DNA of 64,000 bases from Strongyloides papillosus (lineage: Eukaryota; Nematoda; Chromadorea; Rhabditida; Strongyloididae). Both the position numbers and the translations under genes were made by a program. Below are positions 41,801-55,000 of the stretch, one piece after another (the stretch's first letter is position 1; each line of letters opens with the position of its first letter). The DNA is taken from the NCBI GenBank assembly GCA_005656395.1, contig SRSI01000004.1, forward strand, positions 124,001 to 188,000, written 5' to 3'. The notes beneath the pieces were generated by a model that saw only the letters and a program-made list of their open reading frames with translations, made no database searches and had not been told where the DNA came from.

Positions 41801-42977
41801 TCTAATTCCTCATTACTACTTTTGAATTCTCCTATTTTCTCATTTAATGTCTCAATAGTCCCTTTAAGTGAATTTAATTGATCAATTTTAACTTTTCTAG
41901 AATTCTCTTGTTCAAAACTATTTTTAATTAATCTTTCATTAATTTCTTTTAAAGAATGGATTTCATCCTTTAATTGTCTTATTTCAGCCTCAAGTACTGG
42001 TTTTTCTACTTTACTTTTTCCATTCTCAAAATTATTCATTATATCTGTTGGTGATTGTATGTTATTTTCCATTCCTTCTATATTTAATTGAAGCTTTTTT
42101 TCTAAATCTTTTAGTGTTTTATTTGATAATTTATTTTCTTTTTTTAATATATTATTTTCATTTACTAAATTATTTAACTCTTGTTGCAAATTATTAATCA
42201 TTAAAATTTTATCTTCCAATTCTTTTTGCAACAAAATTGCTTCATCATTTTTTGCTCTTAATTCTCTATTTACTTTTATATAATTTATCTTTAATTGACT
42301 GCAAATTTCTTTCTCAGAATTTTGCATATTTACATTATTATCGCTCTCCTTTCCTAAACTTTTTTTTGCCATACCATTATTTAACATTCTATTTTCTGTT
42401 GTAAGGTCATTATCGTTCAAATGTAAATTTAATGAATTTGAAGAAATTTTTTCTTTATCAATTAATTGAACATTTTTGTCTATTACAACATTCTGTAAGT
42501 CATTTATTTCTTCGTTTTGCTTATTATTTAATTTACCGGTACCAATTATCATTTTTGCTGAATGCCTTCCTCCTGTTGTCATTAGAGTCCTTAATGTTGC
42601 CATGTTTGTTGGCCTTGATGTAAGTAAATTTAATCCAACTTGTCTCATTTGAGGTGTAGTATAAGCTAACAATTGTTGTTTTAAAGCTGTCATTTTTTGA
42701 ATTAAAATTTCTTTTTCGTGTTTTAAAGAATTAATGGCAATTTGTTGTTCACTTGACTCATCATTATTCTCACCTGCAATTTTTTTCCTTATTTTTGTGT
42801 TTTGCCTAAAATATATTTATTTAAATAATCATTAAAATTAAATTTAACTATACTTTTTTAACTCATTTTCTAAAAATTTATTTTTTTCTTTAATTCAAAT
42901 TCTGAGTAGTAGACTTTTAAATATTTATCTTCTAATTCTCCTCGATTCCATGTTTCTATAGGAGGTCTTCCAACCAT
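38847..42977 (-). CDS. mks-5: RPGRIP1L/MKS-5 ciliary transition-zone scaffold (two frame breaks)
   Basis: Exon 1 42977..42854, intron 42853..42806 (GTATAG to TTTTAG), exon 2 42805..38847. With two small indels allowed it is 1361 residues (human RPGRIP1L 1315). The protein organises the ciliary transition zone in sensory neurons. The start WNRGELEDKYLKVYYSEFEL matches the family's S-R-E-E-L-E-D-R-F motif. A long coiled coil (about 95-530) leads to a C2 domain (about 540-690), a second C2 (about 814-950, ending KLRLAIYR) and, after a Ser/Lys-rich linker, the C-terminal RPGR-interacting C2-like domain (about 1218-1361). Break 1 is in an A-run near 42887-42895. Break 2 is in a TATATA tract at 40081-40087. 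Both are repaired by one A and one TA unit, and the total then divides by three. Without them it would be a pseudogene. Confidence 0.88.
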
Positions 42978-43010
42978 ATCTAATATTAATAGTAGTTTAT
43001 ATTTTTTAAA

Positions 43011-43012
43011 CT
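43011..43012 (-). promoter_or_regulatory. Probable spliced-leader acceptor of mks-5
   Basis: TTTCTTTTAG on the minus strand, 34 bases before the ATG at 42977; an in-frame stop formed by this acceptor shows that the ATG is the true start. Confidence 0.5.
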
Positions 43013-43383
43013 AAAAGAAAAACAAATTGTATATTTAGAAATAATCTTTTGGGAATTGATATTTCACGAATATGTATGCACGTCTAAAACAATATAATAT
43101 TTTATATATATCTTCATTGATGGTAAGTTTAACATTAATATATATAATTCTCAAACAGTATATATTACCTTTATAATAAGCAGGTAGATATGAACATAAG
43201 ATAGAAATTGCGTTGCTAAGCAACCTCGATTTTTATATTTAACATTTTAAGGATATTTTGATGAGTGTTCCAAGAATAAATCAATCTATGTGGAAATAAA
43301 ATATGCAACTTTTTTATAATTAGAAATAAATGACGTAAAGGATAATAAATTATTAAATAATCTTTTTTATGTATGCAAAATTA
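43013..43383. other. Spacer between mks-5 and the next minus-strand gene
   Basis: About 370 bases of AT-rich DNA. The two genes are in the same direction; this gap is longer than the usual 100-base operon spacing, so I do not call an operon. The GGTTGCTTAGCAACGC-like sequence near 43210-43225 (GTTGCTAAGCAAC) is an X-box-like palindrome; see findings. Confidence 0.5.
43210..43225 (-). promoter_or_regulatory. X-box-like imperfect palindrome upstream of mks-5
   Basis: The plus strand reads GCGTTGCTAAGCAACC. RFX/DAF-19 X-boxes are of the form GTTNCC-AT-GGNAAC or GTTGC-x-x-x-GCAAC; here GTTGC-TAA-GCAAC lies about 235 bases before the mks-5 ATG. In C. elegans mks-5 and other transition-zone genes are driven by DAF-19 through such boxes. 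The half-sites fit, but the spacer is three bases where the classic motif has two or so; binding is inference. Confidence 0.5.
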
Positions 43384-44008
43384 TCACTTGAAGTAAAAAA
43401 ATTGTTTTCTTTTTATTTGCCTTCTTTTACTACCTTCCTCCTCACTGAGATCCATTTCAGCACTTGTGAAAGGATTTTTTAATGAATCACCAGTATTTTC
43501 ATCCCTCTCTTTGTTTGTTTGTTTTGTTTTTGCCCACGGCAATGGTAATTCTAAAAAAATGAGAGTATAATTATAATTAACAATTTTAATACTTACCTTT
43601 TGGAAATAGTGGTTCACCGTGCAATGCTTCCTCATTCAGTGGAACAGCAACAACCTCAACTGGTTCAGGAACATGTAGCGGTAAAGGTTTAGCTAAATAT
43701 ATTGGGGGAATTGGATTTCCTTCTTTTAATTGTTGAGGTGACATAATGGCATACGAACTTGTACCATCTTTACCTAGTACAGGAAATTTACCAATAAATG
43801 GTATATTATCATAAGCTAAATCAACATATGTCCATGGTGTAAATACATTTATACCAGGACCATAAGCAGTTACTGAAGATAAAAATTGATCTGATAAAAA
43901 AGATCCAGGCATATATTGCATTTGCATTGTTGTAAGATTGAATAATAGAAATTTAACAAAAAAAATTTTAAGATTTAAAACTTTTTTTGATGAAATAAAT
44001 TTTTCCAT
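43384..44008 (-). CDS. Putative secreted or anchored proline-rich protein, unknown function
   Basis: Exons 44008..43597 and 43550..43384, intron 46 bases (GTAAGT to TTTTTTTAG), 192 residues. The N-terminus has lysines and then a hydrophobic run (LKIFFVKFLLFNLT, about 13-26), a likely signal peptide or anchor. It is followed by a tyrosine/proline-rich segment (PGINVFTPWTYVDLAYDNIP; LAKPLPLHVPEPVEVVAVPL) and a hydrophilic, basic C-terminus (EEEGSKRRQIKRKQ). There are no cysteines in the body and no named domain. Start chosen because a TTTATTTCCAG acceptor lies 18 bases upstream. I do not recognise the family; the even composition and clean splice phase support a real gene. Confidence 0.75.
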
Positions 44009-44025
44009 TATTAAACAAAAATTGA

Positions 44026-44027
44026 CT
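44026..44027 (-). promoter_or_regulatory. Probable spliced-leader acceptor
   Basis: TTTATTTCCAG on the minus strand, 17 bases before the ATG at 44008. Confidence 0.5.
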
Positions 44028-47000
44028 GGAAATAATTTATTTATTTAAATTGATAATTAAAAATACAAGTGTATATTTTTGAGAGAGAAATTATACTGAA
44101 TATCAATTTATACAATGCGAAAAGGATTATATAAAATTTTGCAAATTTATTTGTCAATTATTTTATTTTTCCTTTCAACTTCTATAATTTATGGAAATAT
44201 GTAAATAATATCGTTTATATCCTTTTATTTTTAGAACATTACATTTCTAATTAGTAGTTATGAAAAAGTCGTCCTTTAATTTATATTACTTTTCCTGTTC
44301 TAGTTTAATTTTCCTGTTCAAAATTTAAGATGACATAATGGTTTTAAAATTTACTTTCCTTTATATTTAAAACTTAAAGTTAACCTATTATTTATTTTTT
44401 ATTTAAAAGCTTCTAAAGATTTTTGGAACATCTTTTCAACACATTAATCTTTAAACATTTTACTATTCAAATCATAAGTTACCTTTTAAGTGTATATTTT
44501 ATATCAATATTAAACATTTAAGATATAATTATGATAATTTAATTATATAATTATTCTTTGACAAAAAGGTTTCATAATAATATGTAAAGAATATTTTGAG
44601 TAGAGTATTAAATTAAAGTAAAAAAACATCTTGCATCTTCTAAATCAATAATTTTTTACCCATACAAAATAAAATAGTAATTTAATTTTATCGTTTTTTT
44701 AAATTAGTTTAATATTGAGTTCAAAGTTATATTACTATTTTTCTTACAATAGATTGAGCGAAAATAAATCAATATGCATACTTTTAGAGACAAGGTCGAT
44801 TGAACATTTATAAAGAGATTTTTCAACAGACATTTGAAATTTTATTTATGCATTAATTGTTGTTAACTATTAATGTTTGAATGCAAATCTATACATATTA
44901 CAATTTAAAATATTGTAAAAGTTTTAGTTTATCGAAATATTTATATTAAACTTTTTTGCACTTCTTTTTTTTTAATTTTCTGTGAAATTTAAATTTTTTC
45001 TAATCACTTACATCTTACAAAATTCTACAATATTTTTCCATTTTAGTTCTTTTATTATGCGTATATTAATTCATTAACAACAATTAATTATTCAGATACA
45101 TATTCTTTAAATATATATCTTTATATAACCCTTCTTTAGGGTTTTACAAAAGTGATAAGTAAAATTTCAAGTAATTTATATATTACTTATTGTATCATTA
45201 AATTTTTAAAAGTAATATTTCATTAAATATGATTGATGAGACAATTCATTTATATATACTTGAATTTTTAGTAAAATCGAAGCTTCATTATAAATTTATA
45301 CCTACTATCTTGAAATAATCTTGTCGTATTTACCATCATCAATTTTTAATTAAAATAACTTTAATATATATATTATTTTGAATAACATTCTGAAAACATC
45401 ATTTCTTTTAAAAATAGTTCAATGTTATTTAAAAAACCTACTCTACATTTGAATAATTTTTAAAACCTTTTTCAAATATTTTTTTTTTACTTTTTAATAG
45501 TATTATGACTATAGAAAGTAATATTATAATATTAATCATTTATCTTATACTTTATATACTCTTTTCATTTAAAAATTTATTGAACCGTGTGAAAAGTAAA
45601 CTTAAATCGGTATTTTTTTATTTCACTGACAATTTAACAACTTTATTGATTTTTATAAAAACCACGAAATATATATTCATGTATTCCTCATAAAGAGTAA
45701 TTTCATATTTTATAAAATTTGTCATTTAGTGAAATTTAGTAAACTCATGTATTTTAAAGTACTCATTTTAAAAGACAGTTTTAATTTTATTACCTCTTGA
45801 ATTATGTCTTTTATCTTCATAATATTTAATTTTCTTGTATCAATTTCTTATGTGGAAAATTAATTTACATAAATGAAATATTCTATATAATTAAACATTT
45901 TTGTAGAAAAACTTTTTTCTATAATCATAGCTGCTTTTAAAAGTACTAACCCATATACCATAACTATATCAACTTTTCACGTATTTACCATTGTATGTTA
46001 ACTCCTTATCAGTATTTATAAAATTATTACTTGATTAGTATTATTCATTGTCTCAACATTATTATAAGATAATATATAAATATGTAGGTAGTGAAAGAAA
46101 CTATTATTATAAGTGAACTTGTTTTTATATGATTATTTTTACTCCTCTATCAACAGAAATTTTTAGTTTTATGTTGGTTGGAAAAATAAATGAAATACAT
46201 ATGTATATTATAATCTCATATTTTACTTATTAGTTATATGATAAAAAAAATTATATTATTGAAAGTAAAAATCATTAAGTATTTTCTTTTAAAACAACAA
46301 ATGTTATTATTTTTCTCTAAAATGAAGTAGTAATCTATGAGTCATTTTAATTAAAATTTATACTCTAATAATTTTACCATTAATATTAAATGTTGTCATC
46401 TTGATTGTTTGATAAAAATTTTTTATCATCAGTTATTTCAAGTATAATTCAATTATATATAACATATATTTTTAAAAATTTTTCTAGTACAAAATGAAGA
46501 TGTCTTATAGATTCAACTAAAAGATATTTTCTTATATAACTAGATAATAACAAATTTGCTTATTATTATTATTATTAAATGTTCCATGAAAGAGTATATT
46601 ACTACCACAATAATAATAAAATTTTTTATTCCTTTAAAAAAATCCTTTACTAAATTACTTATTATATTTCGAGAAAAAAATATAATTAGATAATTTATTA
46701 TAAAATTTTTATTTGTTATCTTGATCTAACAAATTTATAAAAATACTCAAAAATTTCTTTATTTACACTTTTATATAATTTAAAATTAACTTTAACACAC
46801 TAAATTACATGGTTTTGTTTCATTTTCAAATCTGTTGACTATTTTTTTTATTAGTCAAAAATTATTTTTAATGAAAACATCTGCATACTTTAATTTGAAT
46901 AATAAAGCCTAAAGTGCAATATAAAGTATCTATTTTTATTTAAAACAAGTAATTTATGTAGGCGCTTTATAAACTTATCATGTCCTTCATAATAATAAAT

Positions 47001-50000
47001 ATATGTTTCAATATCATTTCAGCAAAAATTATATCACCTGATTCCTCGTATAATGATCACCTTTATAAGTATCCGCAAGTTATTGTTGTATATATAACAA
47101 AAGTTTATGCAAGGGTTGTTTTGGTAGCTACTACTATAGACTCCAAAATAATGATTAGATGACTGAATGAAGAGAAGAAGTTATTGTTGAAGAAGAATCG
47201 CAATAGTCAAAGTTATCTTAACCTCCTTTAACTTATTCCAACTTGTCTTATCTTCCATTGCTTGTCTATTGTATTACCAGTCACCAAAGATAATGATTGT
47301 GTGAGGACACTTTTACATTCATCTCTCTTTAAACAATATTATTTTGACCGTTCCTTCAAATTAAGTTTAATTTAAAGAAGATTTTTTGAAAAGGTTGAAA
47401 TTCAAAAGATTTCCTATCCTTATAATATATATTATACTTTTTTAAATTTCCAATTGGGCATAATTTACTTTAAGAATTGTTAATTGGATAAGGAAAAATT
47501 ACATTATCCTATATCTCAATTTTACTACTTTAAAATACATCATATAAAATTAAATGTTATTATTATCACTTACTAATACTTTTTAAATTATATTAAAAAC
47601 CAATTTAATATTTTAAATTATGTTACTGTATATTTTTATAATCATTAAAATTTTTAAATAAGATATATAGTATCTTTAGATTTTTTTACCACACATTTTT
47701 TCTTCTTCACATTATATACTTTATAATATCAAATAGCGATCTATATGTTTACAAACATCATATACATTATATTTTATCTTAAATACTTTTTTATTATTTT
47801 AGAAATTTATTTATAGTACAAAATAATGGTATTTAAATAGGATATTGTAGATGAAAAAATTAGTTATTTAAATATTTAAATCAACGGCACATAGTCATTA
47901 ACTGTTAATAAAAAACTAATTTCCATTTATTGTGGGAAAAAAGATTATTATCAATAAATTTTTATCATTTATGATGAAAAAAATTTATTAATGCAAATTT
48001 TTTTACATATTAATCATAAAAGAATTTTATCTAAAATACCTATATACACATCAGTTAATCATTACATTACATTCCTTACTTACTATTTCTATACAACAAA
48101 TCACTAACAAAGTGAGAAATGTTTATCTAAAGATTGTCCTTGAAAGGCATCAAAATATGCAACTTAATTTGATCGTCAAATATTATTTCTTATAAACACA
48201 TACTTGAATAACTTTTCAAATTAAATACTGGAAATATTTCCCTGTAAATATATCACCTAAAATTTTTCATAATAATACAACCACATCCATCAATTATATA
48301 ATTTAATAAATAGTTTCTTAACATCCACCATCCAAATATTTTATTGGACTGGTTGAAGTATTGTTGGAGACGATACTATTAAGATTTACGGGACTGGTAG
48401 TTGTATTAATTACAAGTTTTTAATAATTATTTAAGCATATCTTATTTTAAATAGGTACGCAATAAAACTGTTATCATTGTGTACATTTTAACTACATACA
48501 CATTTTCTTTAATATAATGATGATTACATTAACTTTATAAAAATGCATAATAAAAATATAATATATATTTTTTAATTAAAAAAATAATTTTCATTTAATC
48601 TATTTGTACAATAGGCAATTTTATTATATACAACAAAATTACTTCATCTAAATTCTTTTTCATTAAATCACAGAAGCATTTTAATAAAATCCTATTTATT
48701 ATATGCATTAATTAATTTAATTTTTGTAGTATATTGCTATACAAGACTTGTTATAAATTAATAACAATCAAATTTAAATGTTGATATAGAAAAGTTATAC
48801 AAGTATTATATATCTTTTTTTCTCAATTTAATTTTTTTTATTTGACTCTATATCACATTCATTTCTTTGTTTGTATATATTAATATCATTTCACTTCAAG
48901 TTTTAAATAACCTTAATAAAATTCTAATTAACAGAATTATACAGTTTATTTTGTAGTAATTGACAAATATTTCATATTACTTAAACATTTGAAATTATCA
49001 ATATATTTAGGGAAATTAATATTATTATAAATATCATGTTTTAAGATAACATTTACCCTTTTTTCATATCATTAGATTTTATACTTTTTCTCTAAAAATA
49101 TATTTGAAAGTATTTATAAATTCTTTTTGACATTATCATTTGCAATGATTAATATAAATTGTTAATTTATAAATTTTATCATTTAACTGTTCACTTATAT
49201 AAATAATAACGACAATATATTCATATTTTATAGTACAAAATATGATTCTCTTTAAGAAAAAATATATTCACAGTTAATCGGAGATTTTAACATGAAAAGA
49301 CAAAAAAATTTATCCTTTATATTTGAAGTTATAAAATTACATATTTTTTATCTTAACTTATTAAAATGATGATAATTGTTAAGGTGACCCTTCATTTGAT
49401 AATTAACAAAACTTTTTTGCCGTCAAAGAGTTTTCCTATCATACCACTTTATTTCTTTCTCTTTACACCAGTCCACTAAATGATTTGCGGTTAAAGGCAT
49501 TTGTTACAGTCTCCTGTATATATACATATATGTATACAAAACAATCTTAGATCAGCGGAAAAGGTACTAATATAAAATTTTTATGTACATTTACTCTATC
49601 AGAGAAATGCAAACATCAATGCATGGTTTAGAATGATATATTTTTCCTTTAAAACATAAAGAATTTCTATACTCATTTCACACATTGACCTTTTTAAAAA
49701 TGCCATTTCTCTTTTTGTCTTATTTTAACAATATGTTTAAAATAGAATTCCTTTTTTTTTCTTATTATTCATTAATAGATCCAGATAAATAAACTAAATT
49801 ACCTCATTTATTACTATATATTTAATTAATGAATCAAAATTATTTTTCAGTTTAATTTAATTTTTTTTATCCATCACTATATAGTAATTTATCTTTTATA
49901 AATAAAATGTGTGATATTAAAATTGTCTAACAAATTAAACATTTATATATACTCCTTAAAGTAATTTCTTTATTTATTTAAAAATATATTAACAATCCTT

Positions 50001-51981
50001 TAGAAACGCTCATTTGCTTGGAACACTTCAAATCATTAAATATTTAAAGCTTTATTTCCTTTTTCTCATTTTACCTTTCACATATATATTCCTCTTAATA
50101 CTATCATTCATATTAATATTTTACCAGGTAAATAAATAATAAAACAATGATAACTATCGAATCAGAGTAGCTTGTGTTTCAACAACCCTAAATCAATTTT
50201 GTGTTGATAAGTTCAATAACTTAGTAAACATTATTAAAAGTGTATGTATAATGATTCAATAACTCTCATATATTTATATTTCTATAAACTTTTACCTCCT
50301 CGATATAGAAAAATGACAAATATTTTTTTTATGTGAAAAAGAAATTCTTTTTATTGTAAAAGGTGGAAAAAAATTGTTTAACTATATGCATTTAACATTG
50401 ATGGGTAAAATAAATTTGTAAAAAAATTTAAAACATGATTTTATAATTACTTTTTTTAATATATTTAACTACTCACCTACACGAACTTTTTTTCTTCTCT
50501 GTCATTTACACTATTCATATCTAAATTATAATTTTTTAAATCATCCTATGCAAAATAGTTATAAATTTAATCGTAGAAAAACTTTACTATTCTTCTAATG
50601 ATATTAAATTTTTTATTTTCTATAATCTTAAGGTAACCGATAAATATTTTTAATATTTTATGTATTTTATATCAATGCACTGACCCCTAATTGTATACCT
50701 ATTTTAGTAGTTAAAATTCTCCGACAATATTTTCTTATATTTATTAAAAATAGTTATATATTATTATTACTATATATTATATTATACTATATAAACATGT
50801 TATACAAACAAGAGTCAAAAACTTTGTTTTAATTGTTTCCAAATTACAAATAACGTAGGGATTTTGATTGATATCATCATATTAGGTAAATTATATAACT
50901 ATTCTATAACTTATATTCTTTATTAAAAACCTGCCACATATTGTTTAATGATTTGAACTGATAAATAATAGTAAGATGTCATTGATTATCACATAATATT
51001 TCTACTTATCTTTTTATTTGAAAAAAAAAGTTTATTTGTATTTACAGTTTTTTGATATATTAAATATCAAATAATTGGACTATCCATCTCACTCTGACAA
51101 TTCATCTTTTATTAATGAAAAAAAGATGTAGAAATAAAAAACATTAAAACTGTAAATTTAATAAATTACAACTATAAAACTTTTTATTTACATTAAAATA
51201 TACATGCCTAAGTAATGATGAATGTTTTTAACTCGATACTGTTTATTTTTTGATTGTATCATACTAAAATCAATTTAATTTATATGAAATAGGTAAAAAA
51301 CAAAATTTATCTTGTATTTTTTATTAATCATAATAAATATTTTTGCATTAATTTTTGCACAAATAAATAAAGGTACTTTTAATATTTGTTAACCTAAATT
51401 TTTATTTCTGTATTAATAAAACAAATTAGATTTAGTAAGGAAGATTTTTTTAAATGCTAAATTCCTTTGCTTTATCATCAGTATTTATTGACATAACTAT
51501 TCATTATCATACACTTATACATGTATACCTTTGTTAACTTCATATAGTGACTAATTTGTTCACTCAAACATTTAATTTCTCGTTTTTTATTTTATTTTTT
51601 TTACCTATTTTCCAAATAAATGTTCATAATATGCTCTTATCACTTTAAAATAAATACTATTAAAATAGAATACTTATATCAAATATTTTTAATGTATTAG
51701 TGTGATTATGTGTACAAATATTCCATAAATATATTTGCTTAAACCATAATAAAAAGTTTAACCTGCAATTATATGTTATCACTACTCTTCTAGCCTTGTA
51801 AAGATGAGATTTATATTACTCATAACATTATTAAAAAATCTTATCTATAAATTTATAGTCTTCAATTTGTACTTTTTTATCTTTATAATATTTATACATA
51901 TTTAATTTTATGATCATCTTCAAATTATCATATTTAACACATTCCCCTCATTAAAACATATAAATATAACATTATATTTTT
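44028..51981. other. 8-kb gene-poor region upstream of eps-8
   Basis: No coding gene that I can support: the two longest frames (45505-45693 and 46980-47162) are low-complexity AT translations. Less AT-rich islands occur at about 47100-47360, 48340-48440 and 49380-49570; they have no frame and could be enhancers or untranslated exons. The 48365-48389 stretch (AGTATTGT-TGGAG-ACGATACT) is a small hairpin. No tRNA signature seen. Confidence 0.5.
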
Positions 51982-51983
51982 AG
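51982..51983 (+). promoter_or_regulatory. Probable spliced-leader acceptor of eps-8
   Basis: ATATTTTTAG ends 36 bases before the ATG at 52020. A 5' UTR intron is the alternative. Confidence 0.5.
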
Positions 51984-52019
51984 ATAATTTTAAGTTTCTT
52001 AATTTAAAACTTATTATCT

Positions 52020-55000
52020 ATGAATTATTCACGAGGGCCTTCTATGGGACAACATCCCGTAAATTCGGTTCCTTCCTCACCTAAAGGATTTGGTTCACGA
52101 TCAGGTTCAGCAATAAGTCTACCAAATCGCGGTAACATTCCACCGAATTATGGTCAACATCAACCAAATTCTGTTAGAAGGCGAGGACCATCAGTTGATC
52201 CAAATGATAATAATCCATCATACTCCGTTGAACATTTAGCTACATTTGCCGTTGGTAGACAATTTGGTTTGCAATCACCTGGAGACGGTGTGAGAAAATT
52301 AAAACAAATGGAAAGAATAGTGCTATATGGGCACAACCAATGATACTAAAATTAACACCACAAGTAGTTAGTGTTGAGGATGAAAATGGTGATTTGGTTG
52401 AACAATTTTCAATGGATTTAGTACGTGATCCAACATCTCATCAATCAAATGATTCTCAAGATTTATACAACAACATCCTTATATTTATTGTTAATGAAGA
52501 TACACGTGGTGGTCGTAAAGGAGCTAATCCAACAGAAATGCACATATTTCAATGTACACGAGTATCAGCTCGTGATGTAGCAAATGATATGATTATGTAT
52601 CTTCAGGGAAAGTATGATAGAGTTAAAGGTGGTAGAAGAGATACTAATTTAAGTTACAATACTAATTATGCACCATTACCTAAAAATATTTATAATGGGG
52701 AGTATCGTTTTCCAACAAATCCTATTAATCAAGATGATTTTATTGAAGATGGTACAGAGCTATTTGAATGTGATGTTAATACGTTAAATCATTGTTTTGA
52801 TGATATTGAAAAATTTGTTGCAAGAATACAATCAGCAGCTCTTGCTCAACGTGAAATTGAATTACAACAACAAAGAATTAAGAGTCAAAGAAGTTCATCG
52901 AAATCAAGATTTGGAGCTAATCATATGGAAGTTCAAAATGGTATATTACATTTAAGAGCTCAAGTACCACATCAACAAGAATTTTACGAAGTTCTACAAA
53001 AATTTAAACTTAGTTTTAACTTACTTGCAAAACTTAAAGGCCATATTCATGAACCAAATGCACCCGAATTATTACACTTTTTATTTACACCATTAACAGT
53101 TATCTTAGATGCCTCAAAATGGGGATTAGGACGTAATATTGCTGAACAAGTTATTAGTCCATTATTATCAAGAGAGGCAAAAGATTTACTACAAAATTGT
53201 TTGACTAGTAAAGAAATAGATATTTGGATGAGTTTAGGAAATTCATGGAGAATACCACCGGAAGAATGGAATGGTCCACTTCCAATACCATATAGGCCAG
53301 TTTTTATGGATGGATTTGCACCATATGGTATAGCACAAAATAGTGGATTTGATTATCATGGCTCAAGACAGCATAGTGGATATCAAATGTCTGGTCCAAA
53401 TACACCAATACCTATCCATCGTGGAGTATCTGCACCACCATTAAAATCATCAGGAAGTTATAATTCATATTATGGTCCTCAACAACGTACCACACAATAC
53501 AATAATGGAATGGTTCCTCCAAGTCGTTCAGCTAGTCGTGAACATTCTGTTGATAATACAGTAAGTTATATATATCTTAGATAAATAAAATAATAATATT
53601 CCTTAGCTTGAGATTGAAAGAATGAAATTGGAACAGGAGAAATTACGATTTGAGCAAGAGAAGATTCGTGAAAGGGAGAGAAGATTAAGGGAGGAAGAGG
53701 ATAGATTACGTAGAGAAGAGGAAAGATTAAGAATTGAAAGGATGAAACAAGATGAAATTCATATGAAGGAAATTTATGAAAACCACTCAATACATCAGAG
53801 AGTGGGAATTATGCTACCAGAAGTAGATATGTTCCACAACAACAAAATACTAATGGATCTGTTATTTCTAAACGATCATCGTCTGAATTTAAACCATGGT
53901 CAAATGGTGGAACACCAAGAAATTCTACAACAGCACCTCTCTACCAACAAAGACCACAATCTTATACAAATATTAATGAGCAAAATCCCAGACAATTAGA
54001 ATTTGGAGAGGAGCTGTTGGAACGTGGAGCTAAAATTGTCCAGGTAACACATGACAGATTATCAGGTCATGAAAAAGAGTTAACTGTATCTAGAGGTGAA
54101 CTTCTAGAGCTCCTTAATGATCAAAAAAATTGGTGGCAATGTAGGAATGCAAATAATAAAATTGGTTTTGTTCCAAAAACAATTTTAGCGACCATCTCAT
54201 TACAACCAGGAATGGAAGAACAACCATCAAATTTAAAAGTTGGTATACCTTTTGATAGATAAAATGATATAAATATAATTTTTTTTTCAGGAACATACAT
54301 TTAAAGGTTCGTCATCAAATGTCTATAATGTCCAGTCGTCAAACCACCAACCTTCAATGCCAATACACAATAACGCACATCTAAATGGAACAGGTCCAGT
54401 ACCTGGATCATTGATACCCGATGATGTGCCTGAGTATATTAGGCAACGCCAAGGAAAACGTGGAGAATTCAGATATTTTTAAGTCATTTTATTGATTCCA
54501 AATGTTATTGAAATTTGGAGTATCTTTTTTAACCTTTGTTGAAAAATTACAAATTTTCCCTTAATTTATCTAGATATAATGCGGATGAAATATTTTTTTA
54601 TAACGATACCTATGTTAAAAAGTTACAATTTTATCAATTACCTTATGTTATATATATACATTTTATAGATTCATATATATGTGCCTTCCCTTTATTGTGC
54701 AAACAACAAAAATCTATATATATATACATTTAAAATTATCGATAGAAGGTATTTTTTTCAGATAGATGAAAGAAATTCCTTCTTACATACCTCTGTTACT
54801 CCACTTTAATCCTTGAAAGTATCGTAATGTTAAAAAAAATTAGGTGACTCTTATGTATCCTGATTATCATTGAATAATTATATTTTTATACTTGCCATAA
54901 AATTAAAAGAATATACACTTAGAATTATTTATAACTAAAATTATGATAGATGAAACATTTTTTAATCTATTATAGATTTAATATCCTCTCAAGAATTTAA

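Noticed and set aside
45505..47162. Open frames at 45505-45693 and 46980-47162
   Set aside because: The frames are short, Ile/Leu/Lys/Phe-rich, without splice partners, domain features or an upstream acceptor; expected by chance in such AT-rich DNA.
48365..48389. Small hairpin AGTATTGT/ACGATACT as a possible microRNA
   Set aside because: The stem is eight pairs and does not extend; far shorter than a pre-miRNA.
52020..52343. A short gene ending at 52343
   Set aside because: It is the N-terminus of eps-8 with the first half of the PTB domain; the PTB continues one frame over after an A-run.
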